This document shows, in pieces, positions 1 to 4,009 of a stretch of 5,585 bases of DNA (its first letter is position 1; each line of letters begins with the position of its first letter). The notes beneath the pieces are model-generated. The model was not told where the DNA came from and did no database searches. It worked only from the letters and a program-made list of their open reading frames with translations. This DNA comes from WYZ-LMO8 sp964586135 (lineage in GTDB: Archaea; Thermoproteota; Methanomethylicia; Nezhaarchaeales; WYZ-LMO8). The stretch is from assembly GCA_964586135.1 (NCBI GenBank), contig CAZPGS010000060.1, positions 1 to 5,585 of the forward strand, written 5' to 3'. The translations under genes were made by a program, and so were the position numbers.

Positions 1-148
1 AGACGGCGCTGGCGACGAGCACTGCGTGAGCGGCCGCCTTAGCCCTGCTCCCTTTAGCGACTCTCAAGAACATCGGGATGCTGGCGAAGGGGTTCATGAT
101 CACGAAGAGGGAGGCGAAGGCCCTAGCGACCTCATACGCGTCAATCAA
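1..148 (-). CDS. MarC-family (UPF0056) integral membrane protein, N-terminal part, cut by window edge
   Basis: About 49 N-terminal codons are visible; the gene continues past base 1. After a TTG start the protein reads hydrophobic from residue 8, with the segment LFVIMNPFASIPMFL at residues 14-28. This matches the first membrane helix and conserved N-P-x-x-x-I-P-x-F loop of the MarC family. The family has about 200 residues and six membrane helices, and its transport role is poorly defined; the old link to multiple antibiotic resistance has been withdrawn. The start was chosen because an in-frame TGA lies at 157-155 and TTG at 148-146 is the first usable start after it. A GGAG lies 10 nt upstream. 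A TATA-like element at 197-209 would give a leader of roughly 28 nt. Family assignment rests on this short but characteristic stretch; function is unknown. Confidence 0.75.
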   Translation of the reverse strand, partial: MIDAYEVARAFASLFVIMNPFASIPMFLRVAKGSRAKAAAHAVLVASAV

Positions 149-196
149 CAGAGCTCAGCTCCGCGACGCCTTCGTTGTCACGACGTCCTGTCCTGA

Positions 197-209
197 CCGT
201 TATTTAAGG
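197..209 (-). promoter_or_regulatory. TATA-box promoter of the MarC-family gene
   Basis: On the minus strand this reads CCTTAAATAACGG, a purine/pyrimidine-flanked AT core typical of an archaeal BRE/TATA element. Placing transcription start about 26 nt downstream gives roughly position 176, with a short leader before the TTG at 148. Position and composition are the only support. Confidence 0.5.
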
Positions 210-333
210 TTCTCGCCTCGAGCATGACGTTGCGGCCAGACCCGTTGAGGCCTTCGAGCAGCTTCTAAAGAGGACGCGACGCGCTGGGCGAGCTTCCACG
301 CGTAGAGGAGCGCCGCGCCAATCAATGCTTTGG

Positions 334-408
334 TGCCCCCGCCGGGATTTGAACCCGGGCCGCAGGCTCGAGAGGCCTGCATACTTGACCGGGCTATACT
401 ACGGGGGC
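334..408 (-). tRNA. tRNA-Glu (anticodon CTC)
   Basis: On the minus strand the acceptor GCCCCCG (408-402) pairs with CGGGGGC next to discriminator A (334). The D arm contains GTAT...GTAT, the anticodon stem is CAGGC/GCCTG with loop CTCTCGA giving anticodon CTC, and the T arm is CCGGG-TTCAAAT-CCCGG. The gene is 75 nt with no intron, and it decodes GAG. The CCA tail is encoded (bases 333-331), which many archaeal tRNA genes lack; the tRNA-Thr gene in this same window has none. It has its own promoter at 434-443. Confidence 0.96.
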
Positions 409-433
409 CTTTTTCCTTAATTCTCCCTAGACA

Positions 434-443
434 GGTATAAAGC
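434..443 (-). promoter_or_regulatory. TATA-box promoter of tRNA-Glu
   Basis: The minus strand reads GCTTTATACC, a good archaeal TATA box. Its centre is about 30 nt upstream of the first base of the mature tRNA, which predicts a start at roughly 411-413 and a leader of only a few nucleotides for RNase P to remove. This spacing is normal for crenarchaeal tRNA genes. Confidence 0.75.
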
Positions 444-456
444 TAACCTCTCCCCT

Positions 457-476
457 CCTCGCCCTGAAGGGCAGGG
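457..476. repeat. Imperfect palindrome, copy 1 of a 20-base unit resembling IS200/IS605-type ends
   Basis: The unit reads CCTCGCCCTGAAGGGCAGGG and folds around a TGAA loop (GCCC/GGGC stem, one mismatch, then outer pairs). It matches the copy at 670-689 at 15 of 20 positions without gaps and in the same orientation. Palindromes built on GCCCT-GAA-GGGC are commonly seen at the ends of tnpB-carrying IS200/IS605 elements in archaea, so this may be a leftover terminus. No tnpA or intact tnpB is present in the window. Confidence 0.4.
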
Positions 477-585
477 CCCTCGATAGTGTGGGGAGGTTTG
501 GGGCTACACCCCAGGCCGGGGCTCAGCCCCGGGCCTCCGGCCCGCTACCCCGAGCGGGGCTCGGGGTTATGAGCATGTCGTGCTC
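457..585. other. Run of consecutive G+C-rich hairpins, candidate structured RNA or DNA
   Basis: Within 129 bases five stem-loops follow one another: an imperfect one at 457-476; TGGGG-CTACA-CCCCA at 499-513; CCGGGGC-TCA-GCCCCGG at 516-532, extendable by GG/CC with one bulged base; CCCCGAGC-GGG-GCTCGGGG at 548-566; and GAGCA-TGTCG-TGCTC at 571-585. Bases 531-543 offer an alternative hairpin GGGCC-TCC-GGCCC that excludes part of the third, so two folds compete. The stems are unusually dense compared with the rest of the window, and no coding frame spans them. Transcription and strand are unknown. The stretch could be a non-coding RNA, for example one carried by an IS200/IS605-type element, or foldable single-stranded DNA substrates. 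Confidence 0.4.
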
Positions 586-669
586 CTGAGCCTCAACCAC
601 TCTAGAGGTTCGCCCTCCACGGCACCCCTAAGGATACGCTAATGAATGCGCACTCTAAGCTCTTCTCAT

Positions 670-689
670 CCCCGCCCCGAAGGACGAGG
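670..689. repeat. Imperfect palindrome, copy 2 of the 20-base unit
   Basis: The unit reads CCCCGCCCCGAAGGACGAGG and is followed by CTTTCAG. It shares 15 of 20 bases with 457-476, 213 bases away. On the minus strand it reads as the block that often follows tnpB stop codons, and here a 46-codon minus-strand frame ends about 43 bases before it (stop at 734-732). That arrangement mimics a tnpB tail plus right end, but the frame itself is not recognisable as TnpB. Confidence 0.4.
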
Positions 690-731
690 CTTTCAGTTGT
701 AACCTATGACCTTTCATGAGGTCGATCCTTG

Positions 732-872
732 TCAAGCACCCTTGCCCCGAGGTCGGAGCGCGCTAGAGGCCTTCGCCGAGCCCTCGGAGGTGAGCTCTAG
801 CCCTCCAGTCCTCATGAAGCCGAGCGCGCTGTTGGCCCGACGCCCATGAGCTTGCTCTGGAGAGCGTTGTCG
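732..872 (-). pseudogene. Possible 3' remnant of a lost gene (unrecognised, 46 codons)
   Basis: On the minus strand the frame is open from just after a TAG at 875-873 to a TGA at 734-732. It contains the stretch MRTGGLELTSEGSAKASSAL and is rich in Gly, Ser, Arg and Ala. I do not recognise a family. There is no clear ribosome-binding site for its internal ATG. Its end lies close to the palindrome at 670-689, so a C-terminal tail of an IS605-type accessory protein is conceivable. Low-complexity tails of this sort also arise by chance in G+C-rich DNA. Confidence 0.15.
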
Positions 873-974
873 CTAATGAACGAGTGAGGAGGGAACCACG
901 ACCACGACGAATAAAAATGATCAATGAGGACGGGCATCTAGAGGCAACGGCAATGTCATCGTGTATGGTCCCTC

Positions 975-999
975 TTAAACTTAGCCCATCTTAGTTTAA
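975..999. repeat. Perfect 7-base inverted repeat with AT-rich arms
   Basis: TTAAACT (975-981) and AGTTTAA (993-999) are exact reverse complements around an 11-base spacer. The right arm also makes a TATA-like TTTAAA on the plus strand, and 12 bases further on lies AGGAGG (1013-1018), a strong ribosome-binding sequence. The reading frame it would serve (GTG at 1027) stops after five codons. The arms could be an operator site over a promoter, or a relic of a lost gene start. Confidence 0.35.
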
Positions 1000-1181
1000 A
1001 TGCTCAAGAATTAGGAGGCCGGAGTCGTGGGGGAATTGCCGTGAATACAACGGGGTCCGCAACTACTTGAGCTGTTGGGCATGTAGTGCCCACTAGGATC
1101 CTTCGCCTACAACCCACCTCGCGACTTCTGGGATCCGCGAAGGCGTTGAGCCCCGAGGCCTCTTGCCCTGAACTCCATGGT

Positions 1182-1310
1182 TCACCAGCTCCTCGTCTTA
1201 ACCGCTATCGCCTTGGTCTTGCTGGGCTTGTGGAAGGCGCAGTTGGGCCTGATCTCTAGTCCTAGCTTGCACCTGCCCATACTATAGTATTTGCAGATGT
1301 GGCACTTCAC
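1182..1310 (-). CDS. Small four-cysteine, probably zinc-binding protein (42 residues)
   Basis: The frame begins MKCHICKYYSMGRC and carries cysteines at 3, 6, 14 and 24 (C-x2-C-x7-C-x9-C), a spacing suited to one zinc site; His4 and His27 are alternative ligands. The C-terminal third is basic (Lys/Arg every second or third residue), suggesting nucleic-acid contact, though this is inference. I chose GTG at 1310 because GGTGAGG sits just upstream; a GTG at 1319 would add three residues. Codons are AAG/AGG-rich like the confident genes. It lies 59 bases downstream of the C2H2-finger gene on the same strand and may be co-transcribed with it. Cysteine-rich proteins of this size are common but mostly uncharacterised in crenarchaea. 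The opposite strand has a hydrophobic frame over the same bases, but that one lacks a ribosome-binding site. Confidence 0.5.
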   Translation of the reverse strand: MKCHICKYYSMGRCKLGLEIRPNCAFHKPSKTKAIAVKTRSW

Positions 1311-1369
1311 ACGCCTCACCCAAGAAGGGGTTTCGGCCTTTAGGCGATGGCCGATCGCGGAGGGACCGC

Positions 1370-1468
1370 TTAGGGCTTGGCGCCAGTCCTATGCGCTCTT
1401 GCCTTGTGGACTGATAGGCCCCTCTTGCCCTCAAACTTCTTACCGCAAACTTCACACGCATAGGACAT
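1370..1468 (-). CDS. Single C2H2 zinc-finger microprotein (32 residues)
   Basis: The protein starts MSYACEVCGKKF and has Cys5, Cys8, His21 and His26, giving C-x2-C-x12-H-x4-H. Phe12 and Leu18 occupy the hydrophobic core positions of a classic C2H2 finger, so nearly the whole protein is one finger. Basic residues (Lys10, Lys11, Lys15, Arg16, Lys22, Arg24, Arg27) fit DNA or RNA binding. An exact AGGTGA lies 6 nt before the ATG, and the AT-rich element at 1521-1534 is correctly placed to be its promoter. Such minimal fingers are known in crenarchaea and their viruses, usually as regulators of unknown target. The four zinc ligands, the core residues and the ribosome-binding site together make a chance frame unlikely. 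The partner and target are unknown. Confidence 0.7.
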   Translation of the reverse strand: MSYACEVCGKKFEGKRGLSVHKARAHRTGAKP

Positions 1469-1520
1469 GAAGATTCACCTTAAATGAACTGCTCGACTCC
1501 GAATTCTCAAGCCGAGGCGT

Positions 1521-1534
1521 TAAAAATTTTATCC
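1521..1534. promoter_or_regulatory. AT-rich promoter element between the divergent zinc-finger and TatD-type genes
   Basis: TAAAAATTTTATCC is the strongest AT block between the divergent start codons at 1468 (minus) and 1618 (plus). On the minus strand it reads GGATAAAATTTTTA, and a start 26 nt on (near 1500) gives a 30-nt leader that carries the AGGTGA site. On the plus strand the same block would start transcripts near 1554, about 64 nt ahead of TTG 1618. A weaker plus-strand candidate is ATTAAGA near 1584. Confidence 0.45.
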
Positions 1535-1617
1535 CATATTACCATAACCATTAAGATCGCGTCTGCCGCTCTTTGAGCGAGGATTAAGAGGTACAGAGGT
1601 CTGGGGGGTGGAGGTCC

Positions 1618-2349
1618 TTGTACTTTGATGCCCACTGCCACCTCCACGAGTTCGACCACAAGGAGGTAGAGGAGTTCAGCGACTACGTCATAGCCGCCGT
1701 ATCGGACGACGTCGAGTCTTCTAGGAAGACCATGAAGCTAGCCCAGGAGCGAGAGAACGTGATACCCTGTTTCGGCATACATCCATGGGTCGTCGACAAG
1801 GCCTCGATGAGTAGCGTGAGCGAAATAGAGGCGTTGGTGTCGAGTGCTGAGCTCTGCTGCCTCGGGGAAGTGGGCCTCGACAAGAGGTTCGCTCCTCAAA
1901 CCTTCTCCAAGCAGGTGAGGTTCTTCGAGGAGTTCGTGAAAATGGCCGTCGAGTACGGGGCGCCGCTCAACGTTCATGCGGCGGGCGCTTGGCGCGAGGT
2001 GTACGAGATACTCTTGAAGAGGGACGTGGAGAGGGCCTTGCTCCACTGGTACACCGGGCCACTCGACTTACTAGAAGAGGTCACTGCCAAGGGTTACTTC
2101 ATATCGATAAACCCAGCAATGGAGATGCAGAAGAAGCACATGGTCGTCGCGGTCGAGGTCGACTTGAAGAGGGTGCTGATAGAAAGCGACGGCCCTTACA
2201 AGTACAGGGGTCTCAGGCTTACGCCAAAGCTCATACCGAAGACCCTCGAGGGCCTGGCCAAAGCCAAGAAGTTGAGGGTCGAAGAGCTCAGGTCGATCGT
2301 GGAGAGCAACTTCAGGGCATTCTTCGGCTTCACGAGGAGGGCCTTCTAA
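1618..2349 (+). CDS. TatD-type metal-dependent hydrolase
   Basis: This 243-residue protein has the length and motif order of the TatD branch of the amidohydrolase (TIM-barrel) superfamily. Metal-ligand candidates are His6 and His8 in DAHCHLH, Glu84 in GEVGLD, His120 in PLNVHA, His143 in LLHWYTG and Asp191 in ESDGPY. The GIHPW block is at 53-57. All expected ligands are present, so an active enzyme is likely. Relatives are 3'-5' DNases or hydrolases of unknown substrate; the name TatD does not imply a role in Tat export. It has no signal peptide and should be cytoplasmic. The TTG start is forced: an in-frame TAA lies at 1585 with no other start codon between. GGTG (1607-1610) and GGAGGT (1610-1615) stand directly before it. 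The stop is 24 bases from the convergent phosphatase gene. Confidence 0.9.
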   Translation: MYFDAHCHLHEFDHKEVEEFSDYVIAAVSDDVESSRKTMKLAQERENVIPCFGIHPWVVDKASMSSVSEIEALVSSAELCCLGEVGLDKRFAPQTFSKQVRFFEEFVKMAVEYGAPLNVHAAGAWREVYEILLKRDVERALLHWYTGPLDLLEEVTAKGYFISINPAMEMQKKHMVVAVEVDLKRVLIESDGPYKYRGLRLTPKLIPKTLEGLAKAKKLRVEELRSIVESNFRAFFGFTRRAF

Positions 2350-2357
2350 GGGCCCTC
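2337..2357. terminator. Stem-loop at the convergent TatD/phosphatase junction
   Basis: GAGGGCC (2337-2343) and GGCCCTC (2351-2357) pair perfectly around a 7-base loop that contains the TAA stop of the TatD-type gene. It lies between two converging genes and a similar GAGGGC palindrome marks the other convergent junction at 5533-5550. There is no T-run on the plus strand after it, so it may be a roadblock or 3'-end stabiliser instead of a true terminator. Confidence 0.35.
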
Positions 2358-2373
2358 GACGCACCCGCGCCAT

Positions 2374-3258
2374 TTAAAAGAGGACGGCGCACTCCTCGGC
2401 CAGCTGATAGGCGTCTTCGACCTTCCCCGGATCCCTTATGTCTAAGTAGGCCGCGTAGTCATTGAAGTAAGGAGGGCCCTTTCTCGAAAAGATCGTTATC
2501 AGCTTGCCGCCGTGAAAGACTTCGTAGCCGTCGCAGGGCTCGTGAGATCTTACGACTACCTTAACGCCCATGGACTTCAAAAACCTCTCGGTCACGTCAG
2601 GGCCGAAGAGGTGGCCAGCGCCTCGAGGCGATGGCTCTACGCCTTTATGGCTCATGGGGTCGTTCCAGAGGAGCTCTTCGAGGAGGTCGAGCTCTTGGCT
2701 TGCCTTGGCCAGAGAGCTCAGGGTGACCGGGTCTGTGGGAACGCCCCCGTGAACCATGAAGAGGGATCCCTCGAAGACGGAGCAGACATAAAGCTCTCTA
2801 AAACATAGCATCACTGAATGGTAGACGTCCTCCCATGTCCTCCCATATAGATCCATTAGGTGGAGCGGAAAGTCGTGGGGGTACACCGGCAGCTCCGGGG
2901 GGCCCTCGTGGTTGCCCATTAGCAGCAGGACTGAAGAGGGGCTTTTGAGCTTGGCGCTTAAAATCTCGTAGACGACTTGCGGCGACTGCTCGCCTCTGTC
3001 TATGTAGTCTCCGAGGAACACCAGGAGGGCCTCCTCTAGGTCTACGCTCGACAGCATCTTCATCAGGCTCTCGTAGTCTCCGTGTATGTCCCCTACGACC
3101 ACGAGCCTCTCCACGTCGTCCTTTATCTTCGCCAAGGAGCCGTGCGACTCGTAGTTGCCGACGTCGACTTTCTCCCTCTCCTCTCTCAGCAATGCCCTAA
3201 CGCTAGAGGCGAGCTCGATAAGCTCCTCGGCCGTCGGCGCAGAAGCCATCTCGGGCAC
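2374..3258 (-). CDS. PPP-family serine/threonine protein phosphatase (archaeal PP1-like)
   Basis: The 294-residue protein carries the full PPP signature: GDIHG at 56-60, GDYIDRG at 83-89, GNHE at 115-118, a histidine at 170 in VHGG, WNDP at 198-201, SPRGAGHLFG at 210-219 and RSHE at 237-240. Asp57, His59, Asp84, Asn116, His170 and His239 are the expected ligands of the two-metal centre, and Arg88 and Arg212 the expected phosphate contacts. It should remove phosphate from Ser/Thr (possibly Tyr) residues in the cytoplasm. The length matches the crenarchaeal PP1-arch enzymes, with a helical N-terminal extension before the core. The start is GTG 3258, with GAGG two bases upstream, or ATG 3249 three codons in, at 11-base spacing; the evidence does not decide. 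It is divergent from the membrane winged-helix gene, sharing a 64-base promoter region, and convergent with the TatD-type gene. Confidence 0.95.
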   Translation of the reverse strand: MPEMASAPTAEELIELASSVRALLREEREKVDVGNYESHGSLAKIKDDVERLVVVGDIHGDYESLMKMLSSVDLEEALLVFLGDYIDRGEQSPQVVYEILSAKLKSPSSVLLLMGNHEGPPELPVYPHDFPLHLMDLYGRTWEDVYHSVMLCFRELYVCSVFEGSLFMVHGGVPTDPVTLSSLAKASQELDLLEELLWNDPMSHKGVEPSPRGAGHLFGPDVTERFLKSMGVKVVVRSHEPCDGYEVFHGGKLITIFSRKGPPYFNDYAAYLDIRDPGKVEDAYQLAEECAVLF

Positions 3259-3290
3259 TTCCTCGCGGTTAAGTGTTAATTACTGGTTTC

Positions 3291-3300
3291 AATTTATACC
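3291..3300. promoter_or_regulatory. Single TATA element apparently serving two divergent genes
   Basis: AATTTATACC reads TTTATA on the plus strand and TATAAA on the minus strand. Its centre is about 27 bases before the ATG at 3323, the spacing of a leaderless transcript, and about 37 bases before the GTG at 3258, leaving a leader of roughly 10 nt with GAGG. No other good TATA box lies in the 64 bases between the start codons. Confidence 0.6.
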
Positions 3301-3322
3301 TATACGCCAGAGGCCCTCGACT

Positions 3323-3796
3323 ATGAGGGAGGGCTTGGACTTATTCAGGGTGAGGAGGGAGCTGAGAGGCGATGCTCAGAGGCTCTTCTTCTACCTTACT
3401 AAGAGAATCAGCGGGTACACGATTGATGAGATAAAGTACTTCGGCGGGTTCCGCGATAGGGCGTTGATAAACCGTTGCCTAGCCGAGATGAAGAGGCTCG
3501 GCATAGTGGAGAGACAGGGCGACAAGTACTGCGTGCCTAGACCGGTAGCCGAGGCGGTGAGCTTCGCCTTCAGGCACTACGCCAAGATAGGCAACAAGCT
3601 CATCGCTAAAGGCTTCGTGAGCACGATCGCTTACGTCTTCCTTCTGCTAATCATCGTCGCAACTCATCCCGGAGCCACATCAATGCTACCCTTAGGCTTA
3701 ACGTTCACGTCAATGTTCATAGCCATCGGGGCCTACGAGACCTATAGGATGAGGAGCTTGGCCAAGATGTTGAGAGGAGCTAACCCCGCTCAGTGA
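3323..3796 (+). CDS. Winged-helix DNA-binding protein with two C-terminal membrane segments
   Basis: I call 157 residues from ATG 3323. The frame stays open upstream, but that part overlaps the start of the divergent phosphatase gene antisense and is Ser-rich and unlike a protein. Residues 13-72 look like a winged helix: helix DAQRLFFYLTKR, then GYTIDEIKYFGG, a recognition-like helix RDRALINRCLAEMKRLGIV and a wing RQGDKYCVP. Two hydrophobic spans follow, about 98-114 and 119-138, joined by a short HPGATS turn, and then a basic tail. The DNA-binding part should therefore be tethered to the membrane on the cytoplasmic side. Such proteins occur in crenarchaea and most have no known target. GAGG lies 9 bases before the ATG and the TATA element 27 bases before it. 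Pairing with a phosphatase hints at signalling, but this is inference. Confidence 0.75.
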   Translation: MREGLDLFRVRRELRGDAQRLFFYLTKRISGYTIDEIKYFGGFRDRALINRCLAEMKRLGIVERQGDKYCVPRPVAEAVSFAFRHYAKIGNKLIAKGFVSTIAYVFLLLIIVATHPGATSMLPLGLTFTSMFIAIGAYETYRMRSLAKMLRGANPAQ

Positions 3797-3800
3797 CCAG

Positions 3801-3824
3801 GAGTTTTGCCGTTAAGGTATTTTA
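3801..3824 (+). terminator. T-rich stretch after the membrane winged-helix gene
   Basis: Shortly after the stop codon come TTTT (3804-3807) and TATTTTA (3819-3824) in otherwise G+C-rich sequence. Archaeal RNA polymerase commonly terminates on T-rich runs without a hairpin. The site separates this gene from the tRNA-Thr promoter. Confidence 0.35.
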
Positions 3825-3880
3825 GCGAATGAGGGCCATATGATTTCAGCTCAGCTCCAAAGCTCCTTCGCATGTTCGAG

Positions 3881-3891
3881 AAAAATTTAAG
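3881..3891 (+). promoter_or_regulatory. TATA-box promoter of tRNA-Thr
   Basis: AAAAATTTAAG is preceded by G/A-rich bases and centred about 39 bases upstream of the tRNA 5' end. A start about 26 bases downstream would leave a leader of roughly 10-12 nt. It is the only strong AT block between the preceding gene and the tRNA. Confidence 0.6.
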
Positions 3892-3924
3892 ATGTCTCTA
3901 GGTGGAAATGCTTGAAGCAGTCAA

Positions 3925-4009
3925 GCCCCGGTAGCTCAGCCTGGTCAGAGCACTGCCTTGGTATTGTCCAAAGAGGCAGGGGTCGCGGGTTCGAATCCCG
4001 CCCGGGGCT
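3925..4009 (+). tRNA. tRNA-Thr (anticodon GGT) with a 10-base intron
   Basis: Acceptor GCCCCGG (3925-3931) pairs with CCGGGGC (4002-4008), followed by discriminator T (4009). The D stem is GCTC/GAGC, the anticodon stem CTGCC (3953-3957)/GGCAG (3975-3979), the variable loop five bases, and the T arm GCGGG-TTCGAAT-CCCGC. The anticodon loop has 17 bases, ten too many. Removing 3964-3973 leaves loop TTGGTAA and anticodon GGT. The G1-C72 and C2-G71 pairs, G35, U36 and a U73 discriminator all fit archaeal tRNA-Thr identity. CCA is not encoded. The mature tRNA is 75 nt. Confidence 0.92.
3964..3973 (+). other. tRNA intron, 10 bases, at canonical position 37/38, bulge-helix-loop type
   Basis: Within the enlarged anticodon loop TTGG (3958-3961) pairs with CCAA (3968-3971), giving the 4-bp central helix expected by archaeal splicing endonuclease. 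One side has the 3-base bulge AGA (3972-3974). The other side is not a second bulge but the terminal loop TATTGT (3962-3967), so this is the relaxed bulge-helix-loop form. Cuts after the second base of each 3-base site (TA^T and AG^A) release TTGTCCAAAG and restore a 7-base loop. Short relaxed motifs like this are usually cut by the heteromeric crenarchaeal enzyme. Confidence 0.82.

Larger units (their letters stand above)
409..1181. other. Long stretch without a convincing protein gene; structured and possibly remnant DNA
   Basis: No open frame here has family resemblance. Visible content, left to right: the tRNA-Glu promoter (434-443); five compact hairpins (457-585); a second copy of the first hairpin (670-689); a 46-codon minus-strand frame with no recognised family (732-872); a 10-base direct repeat CGCTAATGAA (637-646 and 871-880); a 9-base repeat GAGCGCGCT near 756 and 823; an inverted repeat (975-999); and a perfect hairpin TGGGCA-TGTAG-TGCCCA (1076-1092). 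Stops are frequent in all frames. The picture suits either decayed mobile-element DNA or a non-coding RNA locus. Neither can be proven from the sequence alone. Confidence 0.6.

Noticed and set aside
200..325. Minus-strand 41-codon frame starting six bases after the tRNA-Glu CCA, beginning with a hydrophobic stretch
   Set aside because: There is no ribosome-binding site, the start is TTG only, the tail is Arg-rich and G+C-driven, and the frame runs into the MarC promoter. No family resemblance.
440..700. Signal recognition particle RNA or RNase P RNA as explanation for the G+C-rich hairpins
   Set aside because: I could not find the conserved SRP helix-8 sequence or the RNase P core motifs, and the G+C-rich part is too short for either.
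1107..1178. Minus-strand 23-codon frame (MEFRARGLGAQR...) with GGTGA three bases before its ATG
   Set aside because: It is too short and basic to judge, the ribosome site overlaps the preceding stop and the spacing is tight. It could be real, but nothing beyond the start signal supports it.
1177..1287. Plus-strand 36-codon hydrophobic frame beginning MVHQLLVLTAIALVLLG, antisense to the four-cysteine protein
   Set aside because: It has no ribosome-binding site, and its hydrophobic run is explained by the antisense of a Lys/Ala/Val-rich stretch. The minus-strand frame has ordered cysteines, a GGTGA site and typical codons.
1989..2465. Plus-strand 158-codon open frame overlapping the TatD-type gene and the end of the phosphatase gene
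   Set aside because: Very Arg/Gly/Pro-rich composition and no motifs; it is a shadow frame created by G+C-rich coding sequence.
3155..3322. Longer N-terminus for the membrane winged-helix protein (56 extra residues)
   Set aside because: The extension is Ser-rich, antisense to the conserved phosphatase gene start, and would lie upstream of the only TATA element.
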